NCBI GenBank assembly: GCA_047619485.1 | Contig: JBLHKE010000407.1 | Location: 1 to 7,088, forward strand | Reading direction: 5' to 3' | Length of the DNA stretch: 7,088 nucleotides | Origin: JBLHKE01 sp047619485 | GTDB lineage: Bacteria > Verrucomicrobiota > Verrucomicrobiia > Verrucomicrobiales > DEV007 | Shown: one piece after another, positions 1 through 5,061 of the stretch | How positions within the stretch are numbered: position 1 is the stretch's first letter | Layout of the letters: the number at the start of each line of letters is the position of its first letter | Made by a program: the position numbers and the translations under genes | Notes under the pieces: generated by a model | What the model saw: only the letters and a program-made list of their open reading frames with translations | The model's database searches: none | What the model was told of the DNA's origin: nothing

Positions 1-254
1 ACATCACGGATTACCGCAGTGACAATTACAAGGCAGGTGCGAAAAGCGAGAGCGGTAAGTCAGAGAGTGGTAAGTCGGACAGCGGTAAGTCAGAGAGCGG
101 TAAGTCGGACAGCGGTAAGTCGGACAGCAAAAAGACTGGCTCGAGCGGCACTAAGCCCTCTGGTTCAGGTAGCTCGGGTAGCTCGGGTAGCTCGGGTAGC
201 TCGGGTAGCTCGGGTAGCTCGGGTAGCTCGGGTAAAAAATCCGGCGACAGCTAG
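1..254 (+). CDS. C-terminal tail of a gene starting upstream; Ser/Gly/Lys-rich low-complexity end
   Basis: The frame whose first full codon is at base 3 is open from the window edge to a TAG at 252-254 and gives 83 visible residues. It opens with ITDYRSDNYKAGAK. It then has five (E/D)SGKS units, a short Lys/Ser linker, seven SSG units, and ends in KKSGDS. I chose this frame over the overlapping one that has an ATG at 19 because it runs in from upstream, is built from clean Ser/Gly/Lys repeats, and ends inside a probable terminator. The tail is hydrophilic and almost certainly disordered, as in linkers or tails of secreted or wall-associated proteins, but the functional domain is outside the window. 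I do not recognise the protein and give no function. Confidence 0.75.
   Translation, partial: ITDYRSDNYKAGAKSESGKSESGKSDSGKSESGKSDSGKSDSKKTGSSGTKPSGSGSSGSSGSSGSSGSSGSSGSSGKKSGDS
48..122 (+). repeat. Five tandem 15-bp units encoding (E/D)SGKS
   Basis: There are five in-frame 15-bp units, at 48-62, 63-77, 78-92, 93-107 and 108-122. They encode ESGKS, ESGKS, DSGKS, ESGKS and DSGKS. A higher-order 30-bp period is visible: 63-92 and 93-122 differ at only two positions by eye. A broken sixth unit (DSKK) follows. The array lies inside the coding tail of the upstream gene. Confidence 0.9.
171..233 (+). repeat. Seven perfect 9-bp tandem units (AGCTCGGGT) encoding SSG
   Basis: Seven identical copies of AGCTCGGGT run without interruption from 171 to 233, in frame, as Ser-Ser-Gly. 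The preceding codons (GGT TCA GGT) look like a diverged half-unit. Identity at the DNA level, with no synonymous drift, suggests recent expansion by slippage. Because the unit is a multiple of three, copy-number change would lengthen or shorten the tail without shifting the frame. Confidence 0.95.
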
Positions 255-281
255 TGCTTACTAGCTGGGCTGCGATTTTTT
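234..281 (+). terminator. Probable intrinsic terminator overlapping the stop codon of the upstream gene
   Basis: CAGCTAGT (248-255) and ACTAGCTG (260-267) form a perfect 8-bp stem around a GCTT loop. Below a small internal loop, 242-245 pairs with 269-272, including one G-U pair. AAAAAAT at 234-240 can pair with ATTTTTT at 275-281. The T-run at 276-281 closes the structure, and the matching A-run could allow termination in both directions. The TAG stop (252-254) lies in the upper stem. It separates the upstream gene from the gene at 343. I saw no convincing sigma-70 promoter between 282 and 342. Confidence 0.65.
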
Positions 282-342
282 AAATGGGACTATTTGGATC
301 GCATTGGCGAACGCTTGCTGGTAAGCTCAAGTCTTTCAACCG

Positions 343-1824
343 ATGTCCCCGATCTCCATCTCCCCGATCGCTAGACTGACGCTTGTGGCCGCAGTGCTCC
401 TCGCGTCCGCTTGTTTTGTGTCCGGCCAGGAGCGGGTGCCTTTTTTCGACGAGGACACGAAGCTGCCGAAAACCACCCGGAGCCCGGACGGAAATTTCGT
501 CGTACATGGCTCAGACGCACACACGCGTGGGGTCTACTCAGAATTTGCGGTGAAATCTTTCAGTGATTTTCGCACCCTGACGAACGCCCGGGGTAGGTTG
601 AAAGATCCGGTGGTGATCACCTTGATCCCGGTTCCGGGTAATCGCTACGCCGGTCACCCTGTGCAACTGCGCCCGGTGATCAGCCCACAATACAGCCCCA
701 ACTTGCACATCAGGTTGTGCGAATCGCTACGCATGGCTCAAGTGCGCGAATACCTCGTGTGGCATTTCCTCATGGATGATGCCCTCAGACGTAGTTCCAA
801 CCCCGGAGAGATCGTTGAGAAGCGCGGCAAGAACATGATCCCGAGCTGGCTCTGGGCCGGGGTCTCGGAAGCGATCGAATTTCAGCAGACAGGCGAGCCG
901 AGTGAACTGTTCTCGGCGGTGTTCGAGTCTGGGCAACTGATGAGCGTGGCGGAAATCTTGCGGACTGATCCTTCGCGACTGACATCGTTGTCACGGGCGA
1001 TCTACCGGGCTTCCGCTGGCGGTCTTGTCCTAACATTGATGCAACAGAAGAACGGTGCGGCGCAAATGCGCCGTTACGTCGATGATTTGGCCGGGGCACT
1101 GCCTGATCAGGAGGCGATGCTCCAGAAACACTTCCCGGGCATCGACGATTCGAACAATAGCTTAGAGAAGTGGTGGGCACTGAAGGTCGCAGAACTGGCG
1201 AAGCCCACGTCGCTCGATATCTTCTCGATCAAGGAGACTGAGGATCGGCTGCAGCGGGCGCTGGTGGTCGCGGTGATGGAGAACCAGCGCAGTGGCGGGA
1301 CTCCAGCAGAAGAGGAGGCTGGACGTCGTCCTCTCATGCGGATTTTCAAGAAACGCGACCGCACGGTGCCAGACACGGATGAGGTGGTCGGCGTCGCCCC
1401 GCCCGTCATCGAGCAGCGGGTAACGTATGATTTGAGCGACTACAAGAGTTTTGCGGGACGCGCCGATCTGGCCGAGATCCTCCACCAGAACGAGCTCTGG
1501 CTCATGCAGTTGAGCTACCGCTCGTTCCCATTGCATCGTCCACTGATCAAAGAGTATCTACAGATCATCGTCGACCTCGGAAAAGGCGATACCAAGCGCC
1601 TCGACGAGCGTTTCGACCGACTAGCCACCACCCGGCAGGGATTGTTGCGCTCAGGTCAGATGGCCGAGGATGTGATGAATCTCTACGACGCGACCGAAGC
1701 AGATCATTCGTCGGGGGAGTTCGAGGAGTATTTCAAGCTATTCGACCACTTGCGGAGAGCGAAACCCGAGCGGAATGACGAGATCTCAAAGTACCTCGAC
1801 CGCATCCAGGCGGAGGCTGAATAG
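343..1824 (+). CDS. Secreted protein resembling a peptidase-MA-like gluzincin, HExxH motif absent (probable pseudo-peptidase)
   Basis: The product has 493 residues. Residues 1-28 look like a signal peptide: a short polar start, a hydrophobic stretch from about 11 to 24, and a plausible signal-peptidase I site after VSG at residue 28. Cys24 sits in a poor lipobox-like context (ASAC), so a lipoprotein is possible but less likely. Residues 45-250 follow the layout I associate with peptidase-MA-like proteins: a FVVHG strand near 52, a helix at 134-150 where HExxH is expected, a PSWLWAGVSEAIEF segment at 167-180 resembling WLxEGLAEYxE, and a later helix where a Tyr/Ala-rich segment precedes the domain end. 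The expected catalytic helix reads EYLVWHFLMDD, with no HExxH, so catalysis is unlikely. A charged linker spans about 312-358, and residues 360-493 form a helical, unrecognised C-terminal domain. The start is fixed by an in-frame TAA at 322-324, but no strong Shine-Dalgarno is visible. It is the first gene of the apparent operon. The fold assignment is by eye only. Confidence 0.8.
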   Translation: MSPISISPIARLTLVAAVLLASACFVSGQERVPFFDEDTKLPKTTRSPDGNFVVHGSDAHTRGVYSEFAVKSFSDFRTLTNARGRLKDPVVITLIPVPGNRYAGHPVQLRPVISPQYSPNLHIRLCESLRMAQVREYLVWHFLMDDALRRSSNPGEIVEKRGKNMIPSWLWAGVSEAIEFQQTGEPSELFSAVFESGQLMSVAEILRTDPSRLTSLSRAIYRASAGGLVLTLMQQKNGAAQMRRYVDDLAGALPDQEAMLQKHFPGIDDSNNSLEKWWALKVAELAKPTSLDIFSIKETEDRLQRALVVAVMENQRSGGTPAEEEAGRRPLMRIFKKRDRTVPDTDEVVGVAPPVIEQRVTYDLSDYKSFAGRADLAEILHQNELWLMQLSYRSFPLHRPLIKEYLQIIVDLGKGDTKRLDERFDRLATTRQGLLRSGQMAEDVMNLYDATEADHSSGEFEEYFKLFDHLRRAKPERNDEISKYLDRIQAEAE

Positions 1825-1826
1825 GA
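1823..1826 (+). promoter_or_regulatory. Shine-Dalgarno (AGGA) for the 52-residue membrane protein
   Basis: AGGA at 1823-1826 overlaps the TAG stop of the preceding gene and lies 9 nt before the ATG at 1836. It is the main non-coding evidence that the short reading frame at 1836 is translated, probably coupled to the upstream gene. Confidence 0.55.
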
Positions 1827-1835
1827 CGTTTTGGA

Positions 1836-1994
1836 ATGAAACATTTGACCTTGCACGAGAGGTTGCTCATTGTCGCAGTCGTCGCCCTCGTTCTCGTCGG
1901 GTCGATCGTGCGCCTGTGTCGGGCATTACGCGATCAACCGGATCCGCCCAAGGGGATCGCAATTGAACATGCCGCAGGAACACGAACAGATTAG
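1836..1994 (+). CDS. Small single-span membrane protein, 52 residues
   Basis: This short frame runs from ATG 1836 to TAG 1992-1994. Residues 1-9 are polar and basic (MKHLTLHER). Residues 10-28 are a strongly hydrophobic segment rich in Leu, Val, Ile and Ala, which reads as one transmembrane helix. Arg26, Arg29 and Arg32 flank its far side, followed by a Pro-rich stretch (QPDPPKG) and a short polar end. It starts 11 nt after the previous stop, has an AGGA at good spacing, and overlaps the next gene by 26 nt. The architecture is like the membrane anchor of short PVC proteins whose soluble part is missing here, but I do not recognise a family. Its last third overlaps the next gene, so its C-terminal sequence may be constrained by that frame. 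Being short, it could be missed by gene finders. Confidence 0.65.
   Translation: MKHLTLHERLLIVAVVALVLVGSIVRLCRALRDQPDPPKGIAIEHAAGTRTD
1950..1955 (+). promoter_or_regulatory. Purine-rich Shine-Dalgarno candidate (AAGGGG) for the Minf_1886-family gene
   Basis: AAGGGG at 1950-1955 is 7 nt before an in-frame TTG at 1963 and 13 nt before the ATG at 1969. The spacing suits TTG better, while codon preference favours ATG. The two starts differ by only two residues. Either is more credible than the far-upstream ATG at 1870, whose extra N-terminus is just the membrane-protein gene read in another frame. Confidence 0.45.
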
Positions 1995-2391
1995 CTTTGA
2001 GGAGTACGTCCGATTGGCGTGCGAGACCGACCGACGGTTCCACCCGGACGCCTACCTCTTCATGCGCGACGCGCTGGACACCACGGTCCGCGAGATGCGC
2101 AAAGCACTCGATACCGAAGACCGCCATGTAAGTGGGAGCGAACTCCTCGATGGATTCCGCCGCCTCGCGCTGAGACAGTTCGGGCCGATGGTACCGACCG
2201 TCCTCGATGAGTGGGGGATCAGCTGCACGGATGATGTCGGTGACATGGTTTTCAACCTGATCGAGAACGGTGCCTTCGGCAAAAACGACGACGACTGCAA
2301 AGAAGATTTTATCGGCGTCTACGATTTTGATGACGCTTTCGTGAAACCATTCCTCCCCAAGACCAAGATACAACGTGAATCAAATCCCTAA
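1969..2391 (+). CDS. Minf_1886 family protein (Verrucomicrobia/Planctomycetes-restricted, unknown function)
   Basis: The product has 140 residues from ATG 1969, close to the usual length of this family. Recognisable segments in order are FHPDAYLFMRDALD (24-37), RHVSGSELLDGFR (52-64), FGPMVPTVLDEWGI (71-84), GDMVFNLIENG (91-101), and EDFIGVYDFDDAFVKPF (112-128). This series of conserved blocks is what I remember of the Minf_1886 family, known mainly from Verrucomicrobia and Planctomycetes, with no established function. The protein is soluble and acidic, with no signal peptide and no obvious catalytic triad or metal motif. I rejected the longer frame from ATG 1870 because its first 33 residues are Ser/Cys/Arg-rich and unlike the family, and because they overlie the small membrane-protein gene. 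It overlaps that gene by 26 nt and the M16 gene by 17 nt, which implies coupled translation. Confidence 0.88.
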   Translation: MPQEHEQISFEEYVRLACETDRRFHPDAYLFMRDALDTTVREMRKALDTEDRHVSGSELLDGFRRLALRQFGPMVPTVLDEWGISCTDDVGDMVFNLIENGAFGKNDDDCKEDFIGVYDFDDAFVKPFLPKTKIQRESNP

Positions 2392-4918
2392 GCCCGCGCT
2401 GACCCAGCTACCCGATAACGACGCCGAGTGCGTCATCCTGCCAAACGGCCTCACCGTTATCGTCAAAGAGGATCACAGCGCTCCAGTCGCCAGCGTGCAA
2501 GCATGGGTCAAGGTTGGCAGCATCCACGAGGACAACTGGATGGGAGCCGGGCTCTCGCACATCCTCGAGCACATGCTTTTCAAGGGCACGTCGCGGCGTA
2601 GTGGCAACGAGATCGCACAAGCCATCCAAGATGTCGGTGGTTACATCAATGCTTACACGTCGTTCGAACGCACCGTCTACTGGGTCGACACGCCGAGCGG
2701 CGGGGTTGAGACGGCGATCGATGTGCTAGCAGACGTAATGACCGATGCGGCGCTACCCGAGGACGAATACGAGAGCGAGCAGGAGGTGATCCGGCGCGAG
2801 TTTGCGATGGGGTTCGACGATCCGGATCGGATGCACTCGGAGCTGCTATTCAAGACGGCCTTCCGCACCCACCCCTTCGGCCAGCCGGTCATCGGGCACC
2901 TCGATATTTTCAACCAGCTGACACGTCAAGACGTGCTCGATTACTACCAGCAGCACTACGTGCCGAACAACCAGTTCTTCGTCGTGGTCGGTGATGTCGA
3001 CGCGGCTGCGGTGGTAGAACAGATCCGTGAAGCTTACTCAGATTTCCCGCGGAAACCCTATCGTCAGCCGGTGTTGCCACGTGAACCGGAGCAGCTCGGG
3101 CGGCGTGAGGTTCACGAAGAATTTCACACTGAAATTTCGAAGCTGTCACTCGCCTGGAAGGCCCCTGATCTGACGCATCCTGATGTCCCTGCCCTCGATG
3201 TGCTGGCGACGATTCTCGGCCAGGGGCGCAGCGCACGTCTCTACCGTTCGCTCCGTGAGGAGAAGCATCTCGTGACATCGATCGGTGCCTACTGCTACAC
3301 GCCAGGAGATTCAGGTCTGTTCGCGATCAGTGCCGACATGGAACCCGAAAAACGAGAAGCCGCGACGGCGGCCATTTTCGAGGCCGTCGGCGAGATCAAG
3401 TGCGCTGGCGTGGATGATGAAGAAGTCGAGAAGGCCAAAAAAATGTCGCTCGCTGGCAGTCTCTACGACCTAACAACGATGCGTGGTCAAGCGAGCGATC
3501 TCGGTTCGAACTGGATCGCCACGGGGGATCTCGATTTCACCAAGAGCTACCTCGAGGCCTTGCAAGAAGTCACTGCTGAGGATGTGCAACGGGTCGCCAA
3601 TCGCTACCTGAACGATGTGAGCCTGACCAATGTGTCTCTGAATCCGCAGGGGAGTTTGGCGAAGAAATTGGATAGGCACCAGGTGAGCAAGCGCGGAGGG
3701 GTCGAGTGTCGAACTCTGTCGAACGGATTAAAATTACTGGTGAGGGAGGACAAACGCCTGCCTCTCGTCTCGGCGGGAATCGTTTTCAAGGCTGGGCTAT
3801 TGGCGGAGACCGCCGAATCCAATGGAGTCAGCGCACTGCTGTCGGGGACGATCCTCAAGGGCACGGCCTCGCGTAGCGGTGAGGCGATTGCGGACGAACT
3901 CGAATCGGCTGGCGGGAGTATCGGCACCATGTCCGGCAACAACAGCTACGGCGTGTCGGTCGGGATGATGGAACCGGATACTGAGATGGGACTCGACATG
4001 CTTGCCGATGTGGTGTTGAACGCCAACTTCCCGGAACGGGAACTTAGCCGGGAGCAGGAAGCGATGGTGCTGGGGATCAAGCAAGATGCGACGAGGCCGA
4101 TGAGTGTCGCGTCGAAGTTGATGCGCGAACATATGTTCAGCATGCATCCCTACCAGTGGCCACGTAGCGGGACAGAGGCAAGCGTGATGGCACTTGGGCA
4201 AAAGACCGTCGCTAATTTTCACACGTGCCATGCTGTGGGCGCCAACGGCGTGCTTGCGGTGTTCGGCGACGTCGATACCGACGAGATCGTCGCACTCTCA
4301 GAGGCGAGATTTGGAGGAATGGCTCCAGGCGAGAAGCCTGCTGCCCCACCGCTGCCGGCCGCGTTGACGGGTGAACAGTTCGTCGAGGAGACACTCGACA
4401 AGGAACAGGCGGTCGTGCTGGTCGGGTTTCGCAACGCAGACATTTTCAGCCCCGATCGGGTGGCGATCGATTTGATCGATGAGGCCTGCAGCGATCTCGC
4501 CTCGCGCTTGTTCCTACGGATTCGCGAAGAACTAGGACTGGCTTACTACGTCGGGTCGAGCCAGATGCTCGGACTGGTGCCGGGCTCGTTCGTGTTCTAT
4601 GCCGGCACCTCTCCCGAGAAGGCGGATCAGGTGCAGGAGGAACTATTAAATGAGATCGCCAAACTTGGTGCGGATGGGCTGACGCAGGTGGAACTCGATC
4701 GGGCGAAGAAGACGACGATCGGAAAGCAGACGATCGACATGCAATCGAATGGCGCGTTGTTGCAAGTCTCGTCGCTGAACGAACTCTACGGACTGGGCTT
4801 CGACCACCATGAGAAGAGCCTCGCGGAGGTAGAGTCGATCACGCTCGAACAGGTTCACGAAGTTGCCCGGAAGTATTTGCATGAGGCGGCGCGGGTAGTG
4901 GTGAAAGTCGCGCCGTAG
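2375..4918 (+). CDS. M16 family zinc metallopeptidase, fused two-half form with an inactive C-terminal half
   Basis: The product has 847 residues from a GTG start; the next in-frame ATG lies at residue 56, inside the first domain. The N-terminal M16 half carries the inverted zinc motif H62-x-x-E65-H66 (SHILEHMLFKGT) and the expected third ligand Glu142, 76 residues later, in EQEVIRRE. Family knowledge makes Glu65 the catalytic base and His62, His66 and Glu142 the zinc ligands. The second half begins near 440. At the equivalent site (GVSALLSGTILKGT, 484-497), Ala487, Ser490 and Gly491 replace the metal residues, and Gly567 replaces the glutamate, so this half is structural. It keeps the substrate-side segment LRIREELGLAYYV (714-726), the Arg/Tyr region of M16 C-terminal domains. 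The two halves together resemble an MPP/PqqL-type chamber in one chain that degrades or processes short unfolded peptides. No signal peptide or membrane span is visible, so a cytoplasmic location is likely. The start overlaps the previous gene by 17 nt without a clear Shine-Dalgarno, which suggests translational coupling. Confidence 0.95.
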   Translation: MNQIPKPALTQLPDNDAECVILPNGLTVIVKEDHSAPVASVQAWVKVGSIHEDNWMGAGLSHILEHMLFKGTSRRSGNEIAQAIQDVGGYINAYTSFERTVYWVDTPSGGVETAIDVLADVMTDAALPEDEYESEQEVIRREFAMGFDDPDRMHSELLFKTAFRTHPFGQPVIGHLDIFNQLTRQDVLDYYQQHYVPNNQFFVVVGDVDAAAVVEQIREAYSDFPRKPYRQPVLPREPEQLGRREVHEEFHTEISKLSLAWKAPDLTHPDVPALDVLATILGQGRSARLYRSLREEKHLVTSIGAYCYTPGDSGLFAISADMEPEKREAATAAIFEAVGEIKCAGVDDEEVEKAKKMSLAGSLYDLTTMRGQASDLGSNWIATGDLDFTKSYLEALQEVTAEDVQRVANRYLNDVSLTNVSLNPQGSLAKKLDRHQVSKRGGVECRTLSNGLKLLVREDKRLPLVSAGIVFKAGLLAETAESNGVSALLSGTILKGTASRSGEAIADELESAGGSIGTMSGNNSYGVSVGMMEPDTEMGLDMLADVVLNANFPERELSREQEAMVLGIKQDATRPMSVASKLMREHMFSMHPYQWPRSGTEASVMALGQKTVANFHTCHAVGANGVLAVFGDVDTDEIVALSEARFGGMAPGEKPAAPPLPAALTGEQFVEETLDKEQAVVLVGFRNADIFSPDRVAIDLIDEACSDLASRLFLRIREELGLAYYVGSSQMLGLVPGSFVFYAGTSPEKADQVQEELLNEIAKLGADGLTQVELDRAKKTTIGKQTIDMQSNGALLQVSSLNELYGLGFDHHEKSLAEVESITLEQVHEVARKYLHEAARVVVKVAP

Positions 4919-4943
4919 TGACGATCCGATTTTAGAGCGGGTT

Positions 4944-5006
4944 AACCACGAATGAACACGAATCTTGAGGTTCGGTATTCGTGTCGATTCGATTCGATTC
5001 GTGGTT
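4944..5006 (+). repeat. Two-tier inverted repeat in the convergent intergenic region
   Basis: The outer arms AACCACGAAT (4944-4953) and ATTCGTGGTT (4997-5006) are perfect inverse complements. The inner arms ACACGAAT (4956-4963) and ATTCGTGT (4977-4984) are also perfect. The apical loop is 13 nt. The right side carries 12 unpaired bases (4985-4996) within a 5-bp tandem repeat, three copies of CGATT at 4985-4999. No T-run follows, so it is not a canonical terminator, though it sits where both the M16 and VWA transcripts would end. ACCACGAAT-type units resemble dispersed intergenic repeats seen in some Verrucomicrobia and other environmental genomes; that link is from memory. Confidence 0.8.
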
Positions 5007-5035
5007 CCCAATCCTCAACGCTGAGTAGAGGTCAA

Positions 5036-5045
5036 GGTCATGACC
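5036..5045. other. 10-bp perfect palindrome with GGTCA repeats
   Basis: GGTCATGACC is a perfect palindrome. Two direct copies of AGGTCAAG flank it (5029-5036 and 5050-5057), so TGACC at 5041-5045 can pair with the GGTCA on either side. It lies 17 nt beyond the stop codon of the minus-strand gene. It may be part of a weak 3' hairpin for that gene, but there is no T-run and no protein-binding site can be argued for. Confidence 0.3.
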
Positions 5046-5061
5046 GCCTAGGTCAAGCCAA

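Noticed and set aside
19..264. Plus-strand 81-residue frame with VAR repeats
   Set aside because: It is the 15-bp and 9-bp arrays read in a second frame. The frame from base 3 enters from upstream, has clean Ser/Gly/Lys composition and ends in the terminator.
282..342. Possible sigma-70 promoter before the operon (TTGGAT at 294, TTGGCG at 304)
   Set aside because: No acceptable -10 element was found at 16-18 nt from either hexamer.
785..1536. Several minus-strand frames of 100-131 residues opposite the first operon gene
   Set aside because: They are Arg/Ser/Pro-rich, lack family resemblance and ribosome-binding sites, and are typical antisense shadows in GC-rich coding DNA.
1870..1968. N-terminal extension of the Minf_1886-family gene from ATG 1870
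   Set aside because: The added 33 residues are not like the family, lie over the 52-residue membrane-protein gene, and have no good ribosome-binding site. Starts at 1963 or 1969 fit better.
1867..2373. Minus-strand 168-residue frame opposite the Minf_1886 gene
   Set aside because: It mirrors the codons of a gene with a clear family match and has no recognisable domain; judged a shadow.
5029..5040. AGGTCAAGGTCA direct repeat resembling a eukaryotic nuclear-receptor DR element
   Set aside because: The window is bacterial and the site lies between convergent gene ends; the match is coincidence.
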